Source of the DNA: a bacterium
GTDB lineage: Bacteria > Bacillota > Negativicutes > Acidaminococcales > Acidaminococcaceae
NCBI GenBank assembly: GCA_004562175.1
Contig: SFRS01000069.1
Coordinates: forward strand, 1-5,260
Direction: 5' to 3'
Length of the DNA: 5,260 bases
The notes under the pieces are model-generated. The model was not told the DNA's origin and did no database searches. It saw only the letters and a list, made by a program, of their open reading frames with translations. Each line of letters opens with the position of its first letter. Within the stretch, counting starts at the first letter, position 1. Positions 1 through 4,815 of this stretch are shown here, in pieces. The translations under genes and the position numbers were made by a program.

Positions 1-75
1 GACCTATCACAGAAAACAACTACTATATTCCTATATACCTTTTATAAAGCTCCTTGCGATTACAGATGATAGGTC
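1..75. repeat. 9-bp inverted repeat flanking an AT-rich segment
   Basis: Bases 1-9 (GACCTATCA) are the exact reverse complement of bases 67-75 (TGATAGGTC). Between them is an AT-rich stretch with no convincing coding signal. The left arm starts at the window edge, so the repeat could be longer than visible. The right arm lies inside the receiver-domain remnant. It could be one end of a small insertion or rearrangement, or chance: a 9-bp match in so short a span is uncommon but not rare enough to prove function. Confidence 0.25.
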
Positions 76-137
76 ATATTGCTAAGCCTATTAAGGTGGA
101 TGTGCTGGCGACAACCTTAGCTGAGTTTTTTGAGTAA
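48..137 (+). pseudogene. 3' remnant of a response-regulator receiver (REC) domain, probably from a hybrid histidine kinase
   Basis: Reading in frame to the TAA at 135-137 gives a tail containing GHIAKPIKVDVLATTLAEFF. This resembles the end of REC domains in hybrid sensor kinases, where a Gly-His-Ile-Ala-Lys-Pro-Ile stretch carries the conserved Lys-Pro pair and leads into the last amphipathic helix, often followed by Asp and a Leu-rich segment. The same frame is closed by a TAA at 45-47, and the residues just before the motif fit the family poorly. The aspartate phosphorylation site and the rest of the domain are therefore absent or out of frame. No start codon or ribosome binding site is seen for a separate small gene. 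A hairpin terminator follows 41 bases after the stop, as expected for the end of a real gene. The family call rests on motif recognition. An upstream frameshift or insertion in an otherwise long gene is the alternative. Confidence 0.5.
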
Positions 138-149
138 TAGAATATTTGC

Positions 150-178
150 TTGAGTATGTTTGTAAAACATACTATAAT
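150..178 (+). promoter_or_regulatory. Candidate promoter with a palindromic operator in the spacer
   Basis: TTGAGT at 150-155 and a perfect TATAAT at 173-178 are separated by 17 bases. The spacer is almost filled by an inverted repeat, GTATGTTT (154-161) and AAACATAC (165-172) around a 3-base centre, placed where a dimeric repressor would block RNA polymerase. It is the best promoter candidate upstream of the GGT-family gene, which would give a leader of about 115 bases. The terminator-like hairpin directly downstream is a complication, because the transcript would begin inside its left arm. The -10 match could also be a by-product of the A-rich bases next to that hairpin. Confidence 0.4.
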
Positions 179-219
179 GGGTTTAATCTAAAGTGCAGTT
201 TAGATTAAACCCGTTTTTT
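179..219 (+). terminator. Intrinsic terminator-like hairpin
   Basis: A perfect 14-bp stem (179-192 with 199-212, starting GGGTTTAATC) closes a 6-base loop GTGCAG and is followed by G and six T residues. It lies 41 bases beyond the stop of the receiver-domain remnant, a normal place for a terminator of that transcript. If transcription instead enters from the TATAAT at 173-178, a shortened hairpin of the same sequence could act as an attenuator in the leader of the GGT-family gene. Confidence 0.7.
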
Positions 220-288
220 CTAATATGCAGGTGATTAATTAGCTAGGGAAAATTATTTGAGTAATGATCTAATTCACTATATTTCGTG

Positions 289-294
289 AGGAGG
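289..294 (+). promoter_or_regulatory. Ribosome binding site fixing the GGT-family start
   Basis: AGGAGG lies six bases before the ATG at 301. A longer in-frame reading from the GTG at 286 would place this Shine-Dalgarno inside the coding region and has no site of its own, so the ATG at 301 is the better start. Confidence 0.85.
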
Positions 295-300
295 ACGCAT

Positions 301-1917
301 ATGAACTTCAATTTTAACGGACAGGAATATCCTTATACTTCTCGCCGCCGCGTCATTTACGGGCGGCGCGGCATGGTGTGCACGAGCCAACCCTTATCGG
401 CCCAGGCAGGCCTTGCTATGCTGCAGCAAGGCGGCAATGCCATCGATGCCGCCATCGCTACAGCAATTTGCCAAACCATTGTGGAGCCTACGAATACGGG
501 TCTGGGCAGCGACTGCTTTGCTCTCGTGTGGGTGAAGGATAAGCTCTATGGCTTGAACGGCAGCGGCTACGCACCGACGCACCTGACGGCGGAAGCAGCC
601 CGCGCCGCGGGCTGCACCGACAAAATCCCCTTCTTCGGCTGGGTCGCCATGACCATCCCCGGCGCCGCCGGCGCCTGGGCCGAGCTGCACAAGCGCTTTG
701 GCAAGCTGCCCTTTGCCAAGCTTTTCGAGCCCGCCATCGATTACGCTGCCCATGGCTACCCTGTCTCTCCCATCGTGGCACGCTTTTGGCAGGCAGGTCT
801 GGAGAAATTCCTACCCTACAAGGATAACCCTGCCATGCAGCATTGGTTCGCAACCTTTACGCCCGGTGGGCATGTGCCCAAAACGGGCGAGCTGGTGAAG
901 CTGCCGGACCACGCCAAAACCTTGCGCCTTTTGGCAGACAGCTATTGCGAAAGCCTCTATCGGGGCGAGCTGGCTAAAAAAATCGTGGCCTTTAGCAATG
1001 CCACCGGTGGCTACCTTACTAAGGAAGATTTGGCTGACTATCATGCGGAGTGGCAGGAGCCCATTCACATCAACTATCGTGGCTACGATGTGTGGGAAAT
1101 GCCGCCCAACGGGCACGGCATCACTGCCCTCATGGCATTGAACATGCTGAAGGGTTTTGAGTTCAAGGAAAAGAATTGCGGCGAGACATATCACAGGCAA
1201 ATCGAAGCCATGAAGCTGGCCTTTGCGGATGGCATGAAATATATTGCGGACCCACGCTACATGCGCACCAAGGTGGAGGAGCTCTTGAGCGAGGAATATA
1301 CAGCTCAGCGTCGGGCTTTAATTGGCGAACAGGCCCTGGACCCGGTGCCTGGCACACCCTTCTGCGGTGGCACCGTGTACCTCAACTCTGCTGATGACGA
1401 GGGCAACATGGTGTCCTTCATCCAGAGCAACTACAAGGATTTTGGAAGCGGCATTGTGCTGCCCGGCTACGGCCTCAATTTGAACTGCCGCGCCGCCGGC
1501 TTCAGTCTGGACCCGGAGAGCGACGATTACCTCTTGCCGCGCAAAAAGCCCTATCATACCATTATTCCGGGCTTCCTCACCAAGGATGGCAAGGCCGTGG
1601 GTCCCTTCGGCGTCATGGGTGCCTATATGCAGCCTCAGGGCCATGTGCAGGTGGTCATGAACACGGTGGACTTTTTGCTCAACCCCCAAGCCAGTCTGGA
1701 TGCACCCCGTTGGCAGTGGATCGAAGGCAAAAAGATTTGGCTTGAAGACCGTGTTCCGGCGGAAATTATCGAGGATTTGCGTCACCGTGGCCACGAAATC
1801 ACTGTGAAGGAAGATTACACCAGCTTTGGTCGTGGCGAAATCATTTGGCGCGATGACAACGGCGTTTTGGCAGGAGCCACCGAGCCTAGAGCGGATGGCA
1901 CTGTAGCTGCATGGTAA
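301..1917 (+). CDS. Gamma-glutamyltransferase-family protein (N-terminal nucleophile hydrolase, YwrD-like, cytoplasmic)
   Basis: The 538-residue product matches the GGT family over its whole length. Residues about 20-80 carry the family opening (QGGNAIDAAIA, then VEPTNTGLGSD). The expected autocleavage site is Gly357-Thr358 within GGTVYLNSADDEGN, with Thr358 as nucleophile and new N-terminus of the small subunit. Further on come FGSGIVLPGYG, KKPYHTIIP, MQPQGHVQVV and LDAPR, and a normal family C-terminus. There is no signal peptide, so the protein should stay in the cytoplasm, unlike periplasmic E. coli GGT. Aligned by eye with E. coli GGT, the carboxylate-binding Arg114 corresponds to Ser88, the amino-binding Asp433 to Gly400, the Ser462-Ser463 pair to His419-Thr420, and oxyanion Gly484 to Ala441, whereas Thr409 is kept as Ser376. 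Family membership is secure, but activity on glutathione is doubtful; a different amidase activity is possible, as in other GGT-fold enzymes such as oxamate amidohydrolase. It stands alone between two terminator-like hairpins. Confidence 0.92.
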   Translation: MNFNFNGQEYPYTSRRRVIYGRRGMVCTSQPLSAQAGLAMLQQGGNAIDAAIATAICQTIVEPTNTGLGSDCFALVWVKDKLYGLNGSGYAPTHLTAEAARAAGCTDKIPFFGWVAMTIPGAAGAWAELHKRFGKLPFAKLFEPAIDYAAHGYPVSPIVARFWQAGLEKFLPYKDNPAMQHWFATFTPGGHVPKTGELVKLPDHAKTLRLLADSYCESLYRGELAKKIVAFSNATGGYLTKEDLADYHAEWQEPIHINYRGYDVWEMPPNGHGITALMALNMLKGFEFKEKNCGETYHRQIEAMKLAFADGMKYIADPRYMRTKVEELLSEEYTAQRRALIGEQALDPVPGTPFCGGTVYLNSADDEGNMVSFIQSNYKDFGSGIVLPGYGLNLNCRAAGFSLDPESDDYLLPRKKPYHTIIPGFLTKDGKAVGPFGVMGAYMQPQGHVQVVMNTVDFLLNPQASLDAPRWQWIEGKKIWLEDRVPAEIIEDLRHRGHEITVKEDYTSFGRGEIIWRDDNGVLAGATEPRADGTVAAW

Positions 1918-1936
1918 AACAGAACAATTGTTTCGA

Positions 1937-1990
1937 GTAACGTTTCGTTACAGGAAGCCTGCGCTTGAAATTAATAGTATTGAGCAATAC
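1937..1990. repeat. Two small palindromes after the GGT-family gene
   Basis: GTAACG and CGTTAC (1937-1942 and 1946-1951, centre TTT) form one inverted repeat. GTATTG and CAATAC (1977-1982 and 1985-1990, centre AG) form a second. Both lie between the stop codon and the larger terminator-like hairpin. Two-base and three-base centres favour DNA palindromes, that is protein-binding sites, over RNA hairpins. No function can be assigned from sequence. Confidence 0.4.
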
Positions 1991-1991
1991 G

Positions 1992-2024
1992 CTCCCCATG
2001 GGAAAAGCTCCCATGGGGAGTTTG
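1992..2024 (+). terminator. Probable terminator of the GGT-family gene
   Basis: A perfect 12-bp GC-rich stem (1992-2003 with 2009-2020, CTCCCCATGGGA and its complement) closes a 5-base loop. The trailing TTTGCTT is a weak T-tract. An outer AGCAA (1983-1987 region) can also pair with TTGCT just after the stem and extend the hairpin. It lies about 75 bases after the stop codon. The strong stem supports a terminator; the broken T-tract lowers certainty. Confidence 0.55.
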
Positions 2025-2037
2025 CTTGTGCAAAATT

Positions 2038-2080
2038 TTGTGCTGTGGGTTTTGCGTCACTATAATTTTTATGATACAAT
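2038..2080 (+). promoter_or_regulatory. Promoter region of rng (two overlapping candidates)
   Basis: Two arrangements fit. One is TTGTGC (2038-2043), 17 bases, TATAAT (2061-2066). The other is TTGCGT (2052-2057), 17 bases, TACAAT (2075-2080). The -10 boxes are good and the -35 boxes keep only the TTG. Either would give an rng leader of about 90-105 bases. Sequence alone does not say which is used. Confidence 0.5.
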
Positions 2081-2089
2081 ATAGTATCA
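2072..2089. promoter_or_regulatory. Operator-like inverted repeat over the rng transcription start
   Basis: TGATAC (2072-2077) and GTATCA (2084-2089) form a perfect 6-bp inverted repeat around AATATA. It covers the downstream -10 candidate and the start region of the upstream one, a position suited to repression. In RNA from the upstream promoter it could instead form a short hairpin near the 5' end. Half-sites of 6 bp in AT-rich DNA can arise by chance. Confidence 0.3.
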
Positions 2090-2175
2090 AAACAAGAGCA
2101 AGAGCTGCCAGTGGCTACCCATGAATAGGGCATAAATAAAGTCACGGCAGATTTAACTATAGGAGTGCGAAGACA

Positions 2176-3591
2176 GTGACAGCAAAAATCATTATCGGAG
2201 CCAGCAAGGATGAAACGCGCATGGGCTTAGTGGAAAACGGCAAGCTCATGGAATATTTGGTGGAGCGCACCGCGGAGCAGCATCTGGTGGGCAGCATCTT
2301 TAAAGGGCGTGTGTGCAATGTAGTGCGGGGCATTCAGGCAGCCTTTGTGGATATTGGCCTCGAGCAGAATGCGTTTCTGTATTTGGGCGAGGCCATGGAT
2401 GTGACCGAGGGCCAAAGTATCATCGTGCAGATCTCCAAGGATGCCCGTGGTACCAAGGGACCTACCGCTACAAGAGAGCTCACCCTGCCGGGGCGTTATG
2501 CAGTGCTGCTGCCCCAAGCGGACTACGTGGGTATTTCCCGCAAGATTACCGATAAAAGTGAAAAGGAACGTTTGAGTAAAATTTATAATGAGGTGCGTCC
2601 GGCAGGCATGGGCGTGGTGGTGCGTACCGCCGCCTCCTGCGTCAGCGAGGAGCTTTTAGCGCAGGACATCGCTGAGTTGGCCGCCGCGTGGCGGGTGCTG
2701 GAGGCCCGCCAGCGGGTGGCCAAGGCTCCCTGCCTGCTCAGGCGGGAGCTGGATTTGCCCATTCGCATTGTGCGCGACTACCTGAGACCTGGCCTAGAGG
2801 AAATCGTCATCGATGATTTGACTACCTATAAGCGGGTGGAGGAGCTCCTCAACCAGCTGCCCCAAGGCAAGAACATTCGCCTCACCCTCTATCAGGGGCT
2901 AGAGGATATTTTTACCTACAACCAGCAGCAAGAGGCGGTGGCAGGCATTTCCGACAAGCGTGTGTCCTTGCCTAGTGGTGGCTATTTAGTCATCGACTAC
3001 ACCGAGGCCATGACCGTCATCGATGTGAACAGCGGCAAATTCAGTGGTCGTGAAAATCTGGAAGAGACCATCATGCAGATCAATCGGGAGGCAGCAAGCG
3101 AAATTGCGCGTCAGCTGCGCCTCAGGGACATCGGTGGCATCATCGTGGTGGATTTCATCGACATGCACACAGACGAGCACAAAAAGGAAATTTTGCAGGT
3201 GCTCCAGCAAGCACTCGCCGGTGACAAAATGCATCCCAAGGTGCAGGACATCACCGTGCTCAATCTGGTGGAAATTACCCGCAAAAAATCCCGCCAAAAC
3301 TTGTCCAGTGTGCTGTATGCGCCCTGTCCCGTGTGCGACGGCAGCGGCAGGGTACAAAGCCGTGAAACGCTGGCCTTGGAGGTGAAGCGTCGCCTGCGCA
3401 CGCTTTTAAAGCGGCGAGGCAGCGCCAAAAGCCTTTTGATTGTGGCCAATCCTTGGCTGGCAGAATGGCTCCTAGCCAAGGAGCTGCGGGCTTGGGAGCG
3501 GGAGCTGGCCTGCACCCTCAAGGTGGAAAGCGACGCCAGCCTGCACATCGAAAGTTTCATGATTTTAGACAATACTGGTGTTGACAAATAA
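2176..3591 (+). CDS. rng: Ribonuclease G/E family endoribonuclease
   Basis: This 471-residue protein is a single-strand-specific endoribonuclease of the RNase E/G family, acting in rRNA maturation and mRNA decay in the cytoplasm. An S1 RNA-binding domain occupies about residues 36-118 (GSIFKGRV, then GIQAAFVDIGLEQNAFLYLG). The 5'-monophosphate sensor is visible as Arg150-Thr151 in VVVRTAAS. The catalytic, metal-binding aspartates are Asp283 in TVIDVNSGKF and Asp326 in IIVVDFIDMH. The zinc-link motif CPVC is at 384-387, followed by DGSGRVQS. Length matches RNase G (E. coli 489 residues); the long C-terminal degradosome scaffold of RNase E is absent. The start is GTG at 2176, with AGGAG ten bases upstream. 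No terminator separates it from rplU, so some readthrough is likely, and the last codons overlap the rplU promoter. RNase E/G next to rplU is a recurring arrangement in Clostridia and Negativicutes. Confidence 0.95.
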   Translation: MTAKIIIGASKDETRMGLVENGKLMEYLVERTAEQHLVGSIFKGRVCNVVRGIQAAFVDIGLEQNAFLYLGEAMDVTEGQSIIVQISKDARGTKGPTATRELTLPGRYAVLLPQADYVGISRKITDKSEKERLSKIYNEVRPAGMGVVVRTAASCVSEELLAQDIAELAAAWRVLEARQRVAKAPCLLRRELDLPIRIVRDYLRPGLEEIVIDDLTTYKRVEELLNQLPQGKNIRLTLYQGLEDIFTYNQQQEAVAGISDKRVSLPSGGYLVIDYTEAMTVIDVNSGKFSGRENLEETIMQINREAASEIARQLRLRDIGGIIVVDFIDMHTDEHKKEILQVLQQALAGDKMHPKVQDITVLNLVEITRKKSRQNLSSVLYAPCPVCDGSGRVQSRETLALEVKRRLRTLLKRRGSAKSLLIVANPWLAEWLLAKELRAWERELACTLKVESDASLHIESFMILDNTGVDK

Positions 3592-3609
3592 CGCCATTAT
3601 TGGTAAAAT
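3581..3609 (+). promoter_or_regulatory. Strong promoter for rplU-prp-rpmA inside the 3' end of rng
   Basis: A perfect -35 TTGACA (3581-3586) and TAAAAT (3604-3609) are spaced by exactly 17 bases. The -35 box overlaps the last codons of rng and its stop. The start should fall near 3615, giving a leader of about 110 bases. It allows ribosomal-protein transcription independent of rng. Confidence 0.8.
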
Positions 3610-3614
3610 AATCC

Positions 3615-3710
3615 AGTATGGACTGTCTTGGTCCGTCCCCAACCGCGCAGAGAGGTCTGAAAATCCTGCTGCGAAGCAGTGGGTACCGTATTTGGCGAGT
3701 CTATCATTAA
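3615..3710 (+). ncRNA. Structured rplU leader, candidate L21 leader element
   Basis: The gap between rng and rplU is GC-richer than the other gaps and can fold. Its predicted 5' end, AGTATGG (3615-3621), pairs with CCGTATT (3686-3692) through seven pairs including two G-U. Inside, CTGCT (3666-3670) and AGCAG (3675-3679) form a hairpin with a GCGA tetraloop, and GGAC (3620-3623) with GTCC (3631-3634) is an alternative to the outer stem. ACTG (3622-3625) could also pair with CAGT (3677-3680), competing with the tetraloop hairpin. Low-GC Gram-positives carry an L21 leader here (Rfam L21_leader), thought to be an autoregulatory site. Assignment is by position and fold, not by a covariance search. 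Confidence 0.55.
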
Positions 3711-3725
3711 GGGAGGTGCAAATAG

Positions 3726-4037
3726 ATGTACGCAATTATCAAAACCGGCGGCAAACAATACCGTGTTAGCGAAGGCGAAACCCTGCAAGTTGAAAAACTG
3801 AACGCAGAAGTTGGCGCTGAAGTTGTTTTTGAAGAAGTTCTGACCGTTGTTAACGACGCTGACGTGAAGATTGGCAAGCCCGTAGTTGAAGGCGCAAAGG
3901 TTGTTGCTAAAGTTGTAGAACATGGCAAAGCTGACAAGATTTTCGTTTTCAAATACAAAGCTAAATCCAACTATCGTAAACGTCAAGGTCATCGTCAACC
4001 GTTCACTGCTGTTGAAATCGTTTCCATCAACGCATAA
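3726..4037 (+). CDS. rplU: 50S ribosomal protein L21 (bL21)
   Basis: The 103-residue product is a full-length bL21, which binds 23S rRNA in the large subunit. It starts with the family signature [14 protein letters not shown], continues through [10 protein letters not shown], and ends with the basic segment [17 protein letters not shown], which contacts rRNA. A strong ribosome binding site, GGGAGGTG at 3711-3718, lies seven bases before the ATG. It is the first gene of the rplU-prp-rpmA unit, behind its own promoter and leader. Codon choice is strongly biased to GTT, GCT, CGT and AAA, unlike rng and the GGT-family gene, as expected for high expression. The stop is followed within five bases by the start of prp. 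Confidence 0.98.
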   Translation: MYAIIKTGGKQYRVSEGETLQVEKLNAEVGAEVVFEEVLTVVNDADVKIGKPVVEGAKVVAKVVEHGKADKIFVFKYKAKSNYRKRQGHRQPFTAVEIVSINA

Positions 4038-4042
4038 TAGCA

Positions 4043-4369
4043 ATGGTACAGGTCGATATATTCAAGGATAAGCAGGAAAAGATTACTGGCTATAAGGTCA
4101 GCGGTCATGCTGGTTATGCAGAGGAGGGCATGGACATTATTTGCAGTGCCGTTTCTGCTCTGACACAGGCTCCCTTGCTTGGCTTGGAAAGACATTTGAA
4201 GCTTACTCCGTCCTACAGCGTCAATCAGGAGGACGGAATTTTAGAGGTAGCATTGAACAGTGCTCCTACTGACCTGACGCAGGCGATTTTACAAACCATG
4301 GTTTATGGAGTGGAATCCATTGCACGTCAGTGTCCGCAATATGTTCGTATCCAAGAACATAGGAGGTGA
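4043..4369 (+). CDS. prp: Ribosomal-processing cysteine protease Prp (YsxB family)
   Basis: This 108-residue protein is the Prp protease, which in Staphylococcus aureus removes the N-terminal extension of L27 so that the ribosome can be assembled correctly. The catalytic pair is visible: His22 in [13 protein letters not shown] and Cys34 in IICSAVSAL, at the same positions as in S. aureus Prp. The length is usual for the family. It sits between the genes for L21 and its substrate L27, as in most Firmicutes. The ATG at 4043 is five bases after the rplU stop and no Shine-Dalgarno is seen before it, so translation is probably coupled to rplU, which would keep the protease well below ribosomal-protein levels. 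The last two Arg codons and the stop contain the rpmA ribosome binding site. Confidence 0.95.
   Translation: MVQVDIFKDKQEKITGYKVSGHAGYAEEGMDIICSAVSALTQAPLLGLERHLKLTPSYSVNQEDGILEVALNSAPTDLTQAILQTMVYGVESIARQCPQYVRIQEHRR
4361..4368 (+). promoter_or_regulatory. rpmA ribosome binding site embedded in the end of prp
   Basis: AGGAGGTG spans the last two codons (AGG AGG) and part of the TGA stop of prp, six bases before the rpmA ATG at 4375. It decides the rpmA start: the in-frame GTG at 4366 lies inside this site and would add three unlikely residues. Confidence 0.9.
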
Positions 4370-4374
4370 AAGTA

Positions 4375-4665
4375 ATGTTTGAAATTATTCTGCAATTACA
4401 TGCACATAAAAAAGGTACCGGTAGCTCCCACAACGGTCGTGACTCTAACGCACAACGTTTGGGCACCAAGGCTCATGACAGCCAATTGGTAACCGCTGGC
4501 AGCATCATCGTTCGTCAACGTGGTACCAAATTCCATCCCGGCAACAATGTTGGCATGGGTAAGGATTACACCATTTTCGCTACTATCGAAGGTCGCGTAA
4601 AATTCGAGCGCAAGGGCCGCGATAAACGCCAAATCTCTGTATATCCCGTAGAAGAAGCTATCTAA
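4375..4665 (+). CDS. rpmA: 50S ribosomal protein L27 (bL27) with cleavable N-terminal extension
   Basis: The 96-residue precursor of bL27 has the family core [20 protein letters not shown], then [19 protein letters not shown] and GKDYTIFA. The flexible N-terminus of mature L27 reaches toward the peptidyl transferase centre and contacts tRNA. Here the mature chain is preceded by nine residues, MFEIILQLH, followed by Ala-His-Lys-Lys. In S. aureus the equivalent LNLQFF is removed by Prp before Ala. The site is kept in outline (Leu-Gln before it, Ala after it), but the residue just before the expected cut is His instead of Phe. Codon bias resembles rplU. The gene is the last of the unit, with an intrinsic terminator 14 bases after the stop. 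The GTPase gene obg, which often follows, is not here. Confidence 0.97.
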   Translation: MFEIILQLHAHKKGTGSSHNGRDSNAQRLGTKAHDSQLVTAGSIIVRQRGTKFHPGNNVGMGKDYTIFATIEGRVKFERKGRDKRQISVYPVEEAI

Positions 4666-4679
4666 TCTACAAAAACAAG

Positions 4680-4708
4680 TCCGCATCCATCTTGGGTGCG
4701 GATTTTTT
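4680..4708 (+). terminator. Intrinsic terminator after rpmA
   Basis: A 9-bp stem, TCCGCATCC (4680-4688) with GGGTGCGGA (4694-4702), one T-G wobble, closes an ATCTT loop and is followed at once by six T residues. An A-rich run before the stem can pair with the T-tract. It ends the rplU-prp-rpmA transcript. Confidence 0.92.
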
Positions 4709-4710
4709 GC

Positions 4711-4738
4711 TTTACAGAGCTCTTCTTTGTGGTATACT
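4711..4738 (+). promoter_or_regulatory. Promoter of the peroxiredoxin gene, with extended -10
   Basis: TTTACA (4711-4716) and TATACT (4733-4738) are 16 bases apart, and a TG one base before the -10 box makes it an extended -10 promoter. The start should lie near 4745, giving a leader of about 70 bases. It follows the rpmA terminator directly, so the peroxiredoxin gene is a separate unit. Confidence 0.75.
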
Positions 4739-4741
4739 GTA

Positions 4742-4774
4742 GCTAGCAAAGGGTATGTGTACTGTTTGCTTAGC
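4742..4774 (+). promoter_or_regulatory. Hairpin at the 5' end of the peroxiredoxin leader
   Basis: GCTAGCAAA (4742-4750) pairs with TTTGCTTAGC (4765-4774) with one bulged T, around a 14-base loop. It overlaps the predicted transcription start. It could protect the mRNA 5' end or be a protein-binding site. No T-tract of terminator length follows, so it is not called a terminator. Confidence 0.35.
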
Positions 4775-4815
4775 ATAATTTTCGTTACATCAGTTTCAGA
4801 TAAGGAGTTGTTAAT

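Noticed and set aside
278..283. TATATT as -10 box of the GGT-family gene
   Set aside because: The nearest TTG-containing -35 is only 15 bases away, and the transcript would begin at the Shine-Dalgarno, leaving almost no leader.
286..300. Five-residue N-terminal extension of the GGT-family protein from GTG at 286
   Set aside because: These codons contain the Shine-Dalgarno AGGAGG of the ATG at 301 and no ribosome binding site precedes the GTG.
394..1794. Long minus-strand frames opposite the GGT-family gene
   Set aside because: They mirror codon bias of the real gene on the other strand and show no family motifs or plausible start signals.
2121..2135. Four-codon mini reading frame in the rng leader
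   Set aside because: It has no ribosome binding site and such short frames are frequent by chance.
3618..3710. 30-codon reading frame in the rplU leader, starting at ATG 3618
   Set aside because: The ATG would lie about three bases from the predicted transcript start with no ribosome binding site. The peptide looks like no known protein, and the bases are better explained as structured leader RNA.
3597..4043. 148-residue reading frame on the minus strand opposite rplU
   Set aside because: It is antisense to a certain ribosomal-protein gene and crosses its leader. It has no binding site, and the composition is that of a shadow frame.
4366..4374. Alternative rpmA start at GTG 4366
   Set aside because: This codon is part of the rpmA Shine-Dalgarno itself; the ATG at 4375 has ideal spacing and gives the usual L27 precursor start.
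1943..4789. Shared TTTCGTTACA at 1943-1952 and 4780-4789
   Set aside because: Two copies of a 10-mer in unrelated gaps with different neighbouring structure; one is part of a palindrome and the other is not, so it is treated as chance.
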